From: Rhodocollybia butyracea
Taxonomy: Eukaryota > Basidiomycota > Agaricomycetes > Agaricales > Omphalotaceae
Assembly (NCBI GenBank): GCA_015501585.1
Contig: JADNRY010000139.1
Location: 99,565-163,564 of the forward strand
Length of the DNA: 64,000 bases
Direction: 5' to 3'
Position numbers and translations under genes: made by a program. Shown one piece after another: positions 34,131 to 43,895 of this stretch; the first letter of the stretch is position 1, and every line of letters starts with the position of its first letter. Under the pieces are notes generated by a model. That model worked only from the letters and a program-made list of their open reading frames with translations, had not been told where the DNA came from and searched no databases.

Positions 34131-34730
34131 GGCTCACATGCAGACCGCGTTGCTAGACGTGTACACTTCTGAGCGAGCTTACGAAAATATGGAGGCAACA
34201 GCAATGCCAAGATGGCATCCAAAGATCTGTCAAATCGCGATTTGGTCTCTCAGACAAGTCTGGAAACCTGGCCTTAGAGGCACGGGAGAATTCTCTGTAA
34301 AATAGAATAGATGGTGTGAGTCGACATTGGCACTTGGAATCCGTTTACAAGTCGCCAAATTGTTGTATTTTCCCTCGAACAAACTGCCCATTCGCTTTTC
34401 TTGGGCCATCTCCTTCATACAGAAGTGATCCTACTGCTGACGTATTCACAAAGCTGGGATGTCGACAACAATGGAAAGCCTGAGACTGGGGTGTGCAGAT
34501 TCCGAGAAGTGAGTGGGTATGTGGAGTTTGTTCGTGGTGCGAGTTCGGGATTCATGCAGCGTCGTGGAGGCTGTAGCCAAAGAAAGTTGGTGCTGTGAAT
34601 ACCGAAGCAAAGGATGTCAGCGGTTAACTTCACCTTAGCTTTGATAGTCAAACAATTATTCAATTATGAGTTTGACTGCTTCTTGAAGACTGAGCTAGCT
34701 TGAAGCTTGAGCTTGAGTTGCCATTGAGTA
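34131..34730. repeat. Rest of duplicated block A up to the CACTA insertion
   Basis: It matches 49150-49660 of block C (for example GTTCGGGATTCATGCA then CGTCGTGGAGGCTGTAG, and GAGTTGCCAT). The block is cut at 34733 by the large CACTA-type element and resumes at 43474. Confidence 0.65.
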
Positions 34731-34822
34731 ATGCACTACACCAGCGCCAAATAATAATTAATGGGCGAAAAAGTTACCGAAATTGTATTTGTAATTAGTT
34801 GTCTTTTTCAATGCAAATTACT

Positions 34823-34935
34823 TAGGTAGGTTTAACCGGCGCGGTCCCATTTAGAAACAGCCGGCTTCCCCGCTACACATACCGCGCCTTTTGATATGTG
34901 CCAAGGGCATCCGTCTCCACCGTTGCTGTGTACAC
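34823..34935. repeat. GTAGG-AACCGGCGCGG repeat, copy 1 (copy 2 at about 35562-35660)
   Basis: Both copies read TTAACCGGCGCGG(T/C)CCCATT, then ACAGC, GCTACA(C/T)AT, GCGCC and GGGCATC. They may be the 3' tail of the retroelement whose coding remnant lies at 35835-36293, but I cannot prove the connection. Confidence 0.55.
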
Positions 34936-35834
34936 AGGTAGGGTCCTGGAACTCACAAAAGCTTTGACGGACACGAGAGGAACCAGTCGGAACCAGGCCC
35001 TCTTTTCCGGTTCAAGACGCAATTTAGTATGGTTTCATGTGAAATCTAAATACGCCAGTACACAAACTACCAGATAACTACACTGGTGGACGGAAATGTA
35101 AAATAATTTCGATGATTTGATGTTTTAAGATTCTTTTATGATCCGTCAAAATATTTCTGAGATTGAGGAGCGCCCAAGCTTTTGAATTTTTCCAAAATTC
35201 AGGGCTCTTAGGATAATTTTCTTGTACTTTCAGGAATCTTTTGTTGATTTTTCAGAAGTTTCCACTTTTGCGTTGGTCATATCTGATGGCGTTTCAGATG
35301 TTCCCGGATCCCTATCCTAAACCGGACACAAAAAAAATGGTTGAAAAAATATATTCCAGTGAGGATAACCTTGAGCGGCCTGTATAATTTGGAGTCAGGG
35401 TAGTGAGTCTTGAGTATATTTGATTTGCGTTTGAGTCAAAACTTTGGAGTTTGGGTCAATTGAGTCAAAACTATTTGAGTATGAGTTTATTTGATTTGAG
35501 TACGAGTTTACTTGATATGAGTATGAGTAAAAATGTTTTTATTTTCTGTTAACTATCGAGTAGGTAGGTAGGCAGGTTAACCGGCGCGGCCCCATTAAGA
35601 TACAGCTGGGTTCCACGCTACATATATTGCGCCTAAGATATATGCCGTGGGCATCTAGCTACGTTGAGAGGTTGGAACTTCCGGACTCGCAACACCTTCA
35701 ACAGACGCGATCTGCAAGTGTCTATTGTGAGCTTTGCTGCGTTCGGAGATCAGGATCTCCTTACGCACAGCGCCTTTTATTGACAGATAGTTGAAACGCG
35801 AACAATGTGTCATTTAATTCTTTCAATCAACTCG

Positions 35835-36293
35835 TTACTGAGATTGTATATTTCCTCGCAAGAATAGTGCATTAATTATACGGTCTCCGCTGGTCTCCGT
35901 TGTATTAGTACTATATAGCTCAGCCTTGAGAACCCATGGTTCTGCCCCTGCGTAAATGTTGAGTACATCAAAGAGGTATTTGCCTAGTAAAGGCAGTAGT
36001 CGATGTCTAAACAATATTGGTCCTAGCACCTCTCTCGACACCACCAGCGTAGGTGACAGTTTATGTGCTCTTCTCAGGAAGGTGCCTCGTATTTAGATGT
36101 CGTATTTGGATGGGGCAGAGTTACCGTTACATTCAAGGAGGGCATGCGCTTTGTCCTCCACGTCAAGTTGGCAGAAACGGCAGAGGCGCCACTCCAATAT
36201 ACCATACAGCTGAACATTTACTTTCGCACCTGCGCCTCTGACTCCCTCAGTTGTGATCGAGCTGTCATTCACCAGAAATTGAGCTTGACTCAC
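35835..36293 (-). pseudogene. Remnant of a non-LTR retroelement C-terminus (copy 1)
   Basis: The minus strand encodes EWRLCRFCQLDVEDKAHALL-type sequence with Cys-x2-Cys and His/Cys positions of the C-terminal zinc-binding segment, then in another frame LFRHRLLPLLGKYLFDVLNI. Together they match the better-preserved copy at 39170-39703. The protein is broken by frameshifts and lacks the reverse transcriptase. Confidence 0.55.
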
Positions 36294-36591
36294 TGAAATC
36301 CAATGAAACTCAAGTTACTCTTCCATCAACCTGAATTGAGTTTGACTCAAGTCTGACCCACTGAACTCCAACAAAATACTTCAATCAGACTTGTAATTTT
36401 AATGCAAGACTCATATGTCTGACTACAGCTCTACATATCAAGTGACCCTTCCACCAAGTTTGACTCAAGCCTGACTCACTGAACCCCAGAAAAACACTTT
36501 ATGGAGGGGGGAAGACTCATAATTTTAATGCAAGACTCATATGTCTAGCTACAGCTCTACCTAATAACCAAAAGCAATAGCATACAAAGTA

Positions 36592-37666
36592 TTATGCTAG
36601 TCCAATCTTGTGGCGGAGAGCTTTACACAGCTGCCAACCCTTGTTCCTGGCACTTGAGCTCTCCAAAACCTCTACTACTTTGATTCTAGATACAGCAAAG
36701 ATATCATGATTAAATGTCTCATTTTCCATCTCCAAGTTTGCCACAGAAGCAATATACAGCATCTCTTCTGAGTTGATCTCCTTCCAATAGATGCAGCGTA
36801 CAAATTGACCTACATGATCACCTTCAATTACTGCTAAAAGATGTTTGGTGGTGCGGAGTGGAGGTGGGTTTGGTTTCTGAATAAGAGTAGCACTGATATG
36901 CTCAGAATGACCACCTTGTTTCTGAAATGAAAGAGTGTGGTCATTTCTAGTAACATATTTTCCGAATCCACCGAATTTAGGGTGTGCTGGCGCAATTGAC
37001 ACAAAGAAAGAATGGCCGTTGAATGCAGGAGAGAATATCCAATGCGATGGCTCAGGTTCAGGAGACTCAGATAGCTGTAGCTCTTAATTAATATAAAGGC
37101 TCTCCCATGGATTCATAACCTTACATTCATAGTATTCCAAAAGTTAGACTCTGCACGCACTGTATCCAAAGAGGGTTGTGGAGTTGTAGGACAACTTGGA
37201 ATGTCAAACCGTTGAAGAGAAACATACTCCCTTTCCACTTGCTTGGGCGTGTAATTAGAGTTGAGGTGGAAAAAACTCTGGTTGCCCTTGAGGGGGCACA
37301 TTTCAATCAGCGTTCTCCAATATCTAATGAAAATATAAAACAATCAGAAATCAAGATATATGACTGTAATATAACATACTCAGGCTCTCGCACATCATTG
37401 TAGTCTACAGTAATCACACAATTGGTCTGTTTGGGCGTGTAAACTATAAGTGCAAGTGTAACTGTAAGGCCACTGGAGCTTGTATTACTCCTGTTTACAT
37501 CGTGGACTATGCCAAGTTGACCTTTGTGTCGCCCAGTAATAATCTTGACACAAAGGCCAGTCCAAGGTGGGGGTCCAGAGTACATTGAACCAGTCTAAAC
37601 AATTGATTTATAATTATTGGTCCAGGTCATATATTGTACAAGACTCACTGAGTGTAGTGGCAGCAT
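36592..37666 (-). CDS. KOW-like protein, intact, inside the CACTA-type element
   Basis: Four exons (37649-37666, 37380-37594, 37125-37323, 36592-37074) join in phase to 304 residues with no stop. The N-terminal part PPPWTGLCVKIITGRHKGQL, then GIVHDV, has the look of a KOW motif, the short beta element that contacts RNA or ribosomes in NusG/Spt5-type proteins. The C-terminal part (HWIFSPAFNGHSFFVSIAP, FGKYVTRNDH, RTTKHLLAVIEGDHVGQFV) resembles a domain common in proteins of repeat-rich agaricomycete loci. It lies between two arrays of TGACTCA motifs and may be cargo of a transposon. Function unknown; the KOW assignment is by eye. Confidence 0.65.
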
Positions 37667-38675
37667 GGAAAGAAGGATATTTGACTCGATTTTACAATGA
37701 TGGATAAAAGTGCGCATGGGCGCAGCAGCACATCAGCCGCATCAAAATCTCATCAAGATTAACGCGCCTGTGCGGGTGCGCCGAAAGTATCACAGGGGTA
37801 TTGTGATTGAAGCTTGTGAGCCTGAGTCCACAACGTGGTTGAAGTTTAGCGTTCAAGCAGATAAAAATCAAAACAAATGTGAATCCTTAAGCCAGTCGAT
37901 ACGTGAAACGAGGTCAATCCACAGAAACGAGAATGTACCATGAGTGTCATAGGTGTGCCATGCCGAAGGTATTGCAGAGACATCATTATGAGGCTTACTC
38001 CAGTTTGACTCAAAGTTGACTCACTCAACTTCAATAAACTCGAGTGACTCTGATATGAAATCTTGAGCATAACTCAAGCTTGACTCAAGCTTGACTCACT
38101 GGACTCGAATAAAACTCAACTGACTCAAATGTAAATGTGAGTCATATATTTGAGTCACTTGAGTATGCGTATACTCAAGTCCTTGACTCCACTTGACTCA
38201 CTTGACTCATTTGACTTTTTTGCATTTGAGTTTGCGTCAAGTGCGTATAAAGTTGGAGTCAAGTGAAGTCAAGTGAAGTCAGGAGTCAAAACATTCTTGC
38301 TTTGAGTTCGTGGAATATTTTAGATTACTTGGGTCCAGCATCACTGTGTAATATTTGGATTTTGATATTTGTTGGTATTACATCGTTTCGTATATCCAAG
38401 CTCATTGATGGCTGCATTGATCCCATCAAAGTAGTTTATCCGAAGGTAGAGAGAGCATTTGAGATAATCCAATGCCGAAGGCAGCCACAAAACATTAGGT
38501 GCATCGTTCAGGGTGTAGTAGGCAGTAACATAGATATTATTTGACATTGTACAGTTGAACAACAAAGTACGGATACTCAAGTAACTGACTCAAATTAATT
38601 TGAGTCAAGACTCAAGACGCACCTGACTCCAAATTTTGACGCAAGTCTCACACGCTTGACTCCAAATTCTACCTA

Positions 38676-39169
38676 CCAACCTCAAAGCTACTAATACTAG
38701 TACAGATAGTAAGTACACTCGTTACTACGATAATAAACTAAGGTTCAAGAAGCCTGAGTTTGAGCTTGATTAAGTTAACGAGGGTTGAGGAAGTTGAATG
38801 TTGACGATGCGGCCTTGACTCGGAACGTCAGCTGCAGAGACAGCAGAGACTCGGACATTGAGCTTGAGCTTGCACAGTGTATTGGTCTTGAATTGAGTAG
38901 AGTAATTGAGACTTGGGCGCTTGAGCTGTTACAAAGGGCAGGACTTGAGGGGAGGGAGATGTTGCAACACGTTGCGAGACGTTCAGGTGGCAGTGGTGGT
39001 TGAAGTTGAAGGGGGGAGTTGTCAACAAAAACCATGCGTGCTCTTATTAAAAGGCACGGGCCACGGCGGCTGTACACCGCACGCATTGAGAGAAGTCTCG
39101 TGAGCGTTGAAACTGCAGCCATAAATGATTTCTCAAGATATTTTTATGAATCCTTAAGAGTTGACATGC
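38676..39169. other. Repeat-derived filler, no gene
   Basis: Inside the CACTA-type element. Short open frames on both strands overlap (38775-39122) and show no domain. Confidence 0.45.
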
Positions 39170-40313
39170 TTATGCAAGATTGCTCTTGAAAGATTCGAAA
39201 AGACGAGTATTATTCAAAATCTTCGGAAGATTATTCAGAATCTTTAAAAACACATTTTTACATTCTTTTACCATCAATACTTCTAGAAATCTGCCAAAGT
39301 TTTGTGCACTGGCAGCAGTGTAGTTATCAATCACCTCTTGTGCGCTAATAAGCATTTCCTCTGTCGGGACCCATATATCCCTCTGCACGAATAAGTTGCC
39401 AATGTCGTATATGTATTTTGCCAGTAACAGCAGTAAACATTCTCTAAACCGTAAGTTTCGCAGCATATTCAAAGGGGTGAGGAAGGTCAAAATGTGAGTA
39501 AGCTCAGGTGATAGTCTGCACGCGTTCTCATAGAAGGTTTGGCGGAGTAATGAAAGCGAGGGGTTACCAACGCATGAAATGAGGGCGTGACTTCCATCTT
39601 CCGTCTTGTTCAGGCAGAAATGGCATAGTCGCCATTCTCTCGGAATGTAAGGCCTATATCTTTCAGCGGATTGTAACCTCTCTGCCGCCAGTGCATGAGA
39701 CAATGTAACGAGACGGATGTAAGCATCTCAGTGCTTGGGCACTTTGATCAAGGTCAGATAGGGCCTTAGGCATAGTGCCGGTGTTGAGATCATCCGGTTG
39801 TTGTTAGCATTGAATTGCACATGGTGATGGAGGAGGCATAGTCGGGTAGATTCGAGGATGCGTGTAGTAATGGTAGCTTTGCACGAACGTTTCACTTCAC
39901 CTCTGATATCTTTTATTCGCTCCTGGTCATGTAGGTCCTGCATTGAGCATATGACAGGGACGGGGAGGCGAGATAACACAAGAGTAAGGTCGTTAAGCCA
40001 ATTGGGGTAGCCCTCTGTGGATAGTACGAAGCAGTTTTCGAGTGCGCATCTGGCAATGTGTTTAGGCGAGAGCAATAATAGGTAGGTTAGGTAGCCCAAG
40101 CTTAGGTCCATTCTCCAATTTTCACGCCAGTTTCGGAATGAAGCGGCGCAATATAGGATCGGCCGTGGACACCCAATAGACGTCTGAGGAAGAGTACTTG
40201 AACTTGGGAGAGCGAGTCTGTGGTGTGTCGCATGTATTGGCCTGCGTTAGCACGAATTCCATTGCAGGGTTGTTTTTATTAATAACCATTAACACTCTAT
40301 AGATATAATGCAT
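39170..40313 (-). pseudogene. Remnant of a non-LTR retroelement C-terminus (copy 2)
   Basis: Three open frames read in sequence on the minus strand: 40313-40122 (ending DPILRRFIPKLA), 40111-39728 and 39703-39170. The second and third are in the same frame, separated by an in-frame TGA. The first needs a frameshift to reach RNWRENWRMDLSLGYLTY. The last part has the diagnostic REWRLCHFC, then TEDGSHALISC, of the C-terminal zinc-binding region of these elements, followed by LRNLRFRECLLLLLAKYIYD. The reverse transcriptase and endonuclease regions are absent. Confidence 0.6.
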
Positions 40314-41085
40314 AATGGTTTTTACAGGGGCACTTACTCCAACGACGGATAGCCCAGTCTCTCCATTACTTCATTTTTTTTAGCAATCTCTGCAGATCTT
40401 CACCCAACATTATTTTTATATATGGGCTGGGTGCAGTGAACCACTTAGGAACGTTTCGGTATTTTTATATCAGTTCACGCACTACCGGGGCTGTTAAACC
40501 ATTCTCTACGATGTGTACCAATCTCAATAAGTTACTTATTACAGAAGTTAAAGAGTACTCTCGACGATGCTTGTGCAATGTTGACACCAAGTTAGGAGAA
40601 AGGGGCTAGTCCATCATCGTCGACCATCCGTCAACCAGCACTTTATAATCGTCTAAGCTATGGGGGAAAACCAACTTCCAGAAGTTAGCTTTTGACACAG
40701 AAGCCAATGAATCCACCCAACGATGGTTGTGCGATGCTGACATGCAGTGAGGAGAAAGGGGCTAATCCATCGTCGTTGACTGTTCCTTGTTCCGCACTAC
40801 AAGTTTCATGTTCAAGGTCATTTAGAGGCATATACAAGCCTATATGTGTACCATGAAATCTCCATGAGTCTTTATTTCATCATTTTCGAGCCCTCTTTCT
40901 TGTTAACGAGGTTTAGGCGCTCAAGAGATGATGGTGGTTAATCTTTCTTTGCCAACGCTCATCCAAACATCAACGAGATTCACCAACGTGTAACGCGTAA
41001 TTCTTCATCAGGATCAGCTGAGAAATGCGATGTGGACCAGGGAATAGATTGGGAATGACTGGAGCGCGATTATAAACTTCCGTTA
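40314..41085. other. Repeat-derived filler with a direct repeat
   Basis: The only structure seen is a direct repeat of roughly 65-75 bp (GACGATGCTTGTGCAATG at 40564 and ACGATGGTTGTGCGATG at 40720, both followed by GGAGAAAGGGGCTA and TCCATC(A/G)TCGTC/TTG). Confidence 0.5.
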
Positions 41086-42800
41086 CGACGTACATTTCGG
41101 TAATAGGAAAAAGACTATCTTTTTCCTGCGAAAATTTAATTGAGAAAGAGTCTGAATTTCGCCGGTAATCTATATTCTTTCCCGGCTGAAAAAGATAAGG
41201 AAATCGCTTATCTTTATCGCTCGACATTCATTAAAAATTTCGTGGGCAGAAACTTAATGGGCAGAAACTGGGCGGGAACTGGGCAGCTCGCTCATGTGAC
41301 CCTGCTAATCGGGCCGAGATTTGCTCCAAAAAAGGCATATCAAGGTCACATGAGCGAGCTGCCCATTCCCGCCCGGTTCCTGCCCAGTTTCTGCCCATTA
41401 CATAAGTTTCTGCCCGCGAAATTTTTAATGAACAAGCTTGAAGAGACCCGTGCCTACGTCACGGAGGTATCCCTAGTACGTGTAGTATTTGATCTACCAT
41501 TTAGAGATACAAAGGTTGAACAATTTCAAGGTTAATCTCATTTTATCCACTTCTTCTACCACCCGTATTGCCTTTGGTACTACTGTGTAAGTTGTTAGGA
41601 CATACTCCGTATGTAGGTGTTCAGTCGTTTCAACTATATGTAGTAGTACATACATTAGATTACCCAATTCAGTTGCTTGTTTTCATACATTGTTGTTGTT
41701 TTCCCTCAGTGGCTCCACCGCTTGTTGTAACAGGCAATTTTGGTATAGAAATCAATAGGTACTGAATTAATTAGGATATTTCACCCCCCCCTTCTGAACA
41801 CAGCCATCTTACTTTGGTGTTACTGTTTGAGTAGATTGCATAAATGTAACAGCCCGTAGTCCAGCCGTTGATAGATCCTCAGGGTTAGGTGTTAACCTGG
41901 CTACTCTGGGCATTAGTAGTCCCTAGAAAACACTACGGTAACACGGGACTATAGTGTAGTAGTTAGCATGGCAGGCGCGGGTGCGAGCCCCGCTAGTTCC
42001 ATTTTTCCGCGAGGTCAATGGATTGACCCACGGAAGTGTTACAATAAAGGCGCAAGATAAAGTTTGCTAAGGATTGACAGTGTGAATTATGAGCACGTTC
42101 CCCTTCCCTTTCATTTTGGCTCTTCCCAGACCCTCTGCTGCTGAGTTGACTATACTTACTCTAACATTGGCTTGTCATCAACAACTTGCTCCAGGACTTC
42201 AGCATGAGATTTTTGGGATTGGCCAATGGACCACTGACTCAAGTTGGACTCAAGCATAAAGGTATGCAACAGTAGATCCCAGACTCGATTAATGCATGCA
42301 CATTCAGTGGCCATAGATAACAGTCATCATTGGGCATACTTACCCCAGCAACTTTTAGGGAAAATTTTTTGTTGAGAGAGGCGCGCTGCATGAAGAACCA
42401 ATGAAGAACTTAGAAGGTGCGGCAAAAGTGCCACTGTGGGCCAGTGACTCTGCCGCTACACTGCGGTTGCTTGGGTAAAAATACATGAGTAATTTTGAAC
42501 ACTTAATGATTTAAAGTACAACGATGACTCCAGGATGGAAGGAAGCCAGCGCTTTGATCAGTATTTTGAAAGTTGCCGAGCGCTCCGCGCTTGTGCACTT
42601 GCCGGAACAGCCGCTGCGCGGGAATTGCTGATGTAAATTATTTTGAGCGTCTAAACAGCCTTTATTTAGAGTATAGGATGTCGAGCGATAAAGATAAGCG
42701 ATTTCCTTATCTTTTTCTGCCGGGAAAGAATTCAGATTACCGCCGAAATTCGGACTCTTTCTCAATTAAATTTTCGCAGGAAAAAGGTAGTCATTTTCCT
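41086..42800. repeat. Large inverted-repeat element with a central palindrome
   Basis: The arms at about 41100-41230 and 42675-42800 are reverse complements (for example GTCTGAATTTCGCCGGTAAT against ATTACCGCCGAAATTCGGAC, and GCTTATCTTTATCGCTCGACAT). Inside the left part a second inverted repeat, 41241-41312 against 41344-41432, contains GGGCAGCTCGCTCATGTGACC and its complement. The style resembles the arms of the foldback at 30075-31377, so they are probably related families. Confidence 0.6.
41945..42001 (+). ncRNA. tRNA-like sequence lacking an anticodon arm, with Pol III-type signals
   Basis: A 57-base sequence starts GGGACTA and ends TAGTTCC-A, which pair as a full seven-base acceptor stem with one G-U. 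The T arm is perfect: GCGGG, loop TGCGAGC, CCCGC, containing a B-box-like GGTGCGAGCCCC. An A-box-like TAGTGTAGTAGTTAGCA follows the acceptor 5' strand. Only about seven bases separate the D-like region from the T arm, so there is no anticodon stem. A TTTTT terminator follows at 42002-42006. It may be a decayed tRNA, the head of a short interspersed element, or a transcribed tRNA-like RNA. Confidence 0.5.
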
Positions 42801-42802
42801 AA

Positions 42803-43386
42803 GGCTTAGTCCTGCAACTTTTTCAGGGCGAAATTTTCGGGCATCAAAATATTTTTGGCCGGCGCTACAAGGCGCTACGGTCGTATGATGGCGCAATAGA
42901 ATGACCTTGTTGTCACCTTTTGTCACGTCGTGTAGGATCATGCAATTACTATGAATTAGGGAGGTACAAAGGCATAGTAAAGAGTACAGTACAGGAGAAA
43001 ATGAAAGAAAATACTCTTCTATATCATATGCATTCTTTTGGCTACATTTTATCCTTAGTATGACCTTGTATCTTTCTCCTTGTGCACACAGACTTGACTA
43101 CATAGTTCTATGCCCTGAAGAGTACAGATAGCAGTGAGAACTGGGCCATGGCTGTCCTGATTACATTTGTACACAGCTTAGAGTTCAAAATGCCAAAAAA
43201 GCATAAAAACAACTTAAAATAAGTACTAGATTGCAAGAAATTAAGAGATATAACGACGAGTAACGACGTTAGTCACATATTGTCATTTGTTACTGTAGTA
43301 TCATGTGTTTCGTCTCGAGCGCTCCGCTCATCCGAAATATTTTGACATCCGAATTTTTCACCCTGAAAAAGTTGCAGGACTAACCC
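42803..43386. mobile_element. Harbinger-type non-autonomous element, copy 2 (584 bp)
   Basis: Flanked by TAA at 42800-42802 and 43387-43389. Same tips, same length and almost the same sequence as copy 1 (one visible difference: GTAACGACG here, GTAACAACG there). It lies between the 41086-42800 inverted repeat and the right terminal repeat of the large CACTA-type element. The near identity implies recent activity. Confidence 0.85.
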
Positions 43387-43476
43387 TAAGTAATTTACAT
43401 TGAAAAAGACCACTAATTACAAATACAATTTCGCTAACTTTTTCGCCCGTTATTATTTGGCGCTGGCGTAGTGATG

Positions 43477-43776
43477 ATTGAGAAAGTTACAGTGAAGAAT
43501 CAACAGCGTAAAGAATATCGATCTCATATTTCATTTGAGCGCTGAAATCACTCGGCCCAATAACGAGACAAGCGACGCGAATAAGATCTAGTGCACAGGC
43601 TGAAGAAAGCTGAAGAGATGATGTTCTGGAGCATTAGTCCAGCCCTGCATAGTAATACAGTTTGTCGGCTTGTACGGCGCGAAGGGTCCGGGCCGATGTT
43701 TTCAGGGCGGGGATCCGAAGTATGACCCTTATCAAGCGTCGTGCGTCCGCGTCACCCTTGATAAGGAAATTAGGGA
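43477..43776. repeat. Resumed block A and upstream region of paralogue 2
   Basis: It starts GATTGAGAAAGTTACAGTGA, continuing the block cut at 34733, with matches at 49660-49830 (AATAACGAGACAAGCGAC) and 54500-54640. The right part (TTGTCGGCTTGTACGG, GTCCGGG) matches the upstream region of paralogue 3 at about 45900. No gene. Confidence 0.6.
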
Positions 43777-43785
43777 ATAAAAGTA
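43777..43785 (+). promoter_or_regulatory. TATA box and conserved leader of secreted paralogue 2
   Basis: AATAAAAGT about 110-120 bases before the ATG is followed by AACTTGGGG, GAAATGTTACACTA and GGTCAGTCCCC. The same order is present upstream of the 16 kb and 46 kb genes. Confidence 0.65.
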
Positions 43786-43895
43786 ACTTGGGGAACGAAA
43801 TGTTACACTAATTTTCTGCCACTGGTCAGTCCCCTTGTATACAGCTTGCTGTTCATGCTGCATCCCTTGCAAAGTTACTCCATATATTCTCAACA

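Larger units (their letters stand above)
35385..38675. mobile_element. Putative TIR element with TGACTCA-rich ends enclosing a KOW-like gene
   Basis: Both sides of the 36592-37666 gene carry dense arrays of TGACTCA/TTGAGTCA motifs (35390-35540 and 36280-36500; 37995-38300 and 38590-38665). The outer edges are inverted repeats: AATTTGGAGTCAGG at about 35387 and its inverted form ending TTGACTCCAAATT near 38670. Subterminal motif arrays are typical of hAT and related DNA transposons. I could not identify a target duplication, and there are internal copies of the edge sequence, so the boundaries are approximate. Confidence 0.4.
34731..43476. mobile_element. 8.7 kb CACTA-type composite element with ATG target duplication
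   Basis: The element runs from 34734 (CACTACACCAGCGCC) to 43473 (GGCGCTGGCGTAGTG), with ATG at 34731-34733 and 43474-43476. The terminal inverted repeats extend about 90 bp, through GGGCGAAAAAGTTA, TTTGTAATTAGT and TTTTTCAATG. The uninterrupted equivalent at about 54483-54532 (GAGTTGCCATCGAGTAACGG then GAGAAAGTTACA) supports the insertion point. Inside are a KOW-like gene, two retroelement remnants, TGACTCA-rich arrays, a large inverted repeat, a tRNA-like sequence and a Harbinger-type element at the right edge. I find no transposase, so mobility would need one supplied in trans. Confidence 0.65.

Noticed and set aside
38775..39122. Overlapping open frames on both strands inside the CACTA-type element
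   Set aside because: Mutual shadows with no domain, in sequence made of TTGAG/CTTGA repeats.
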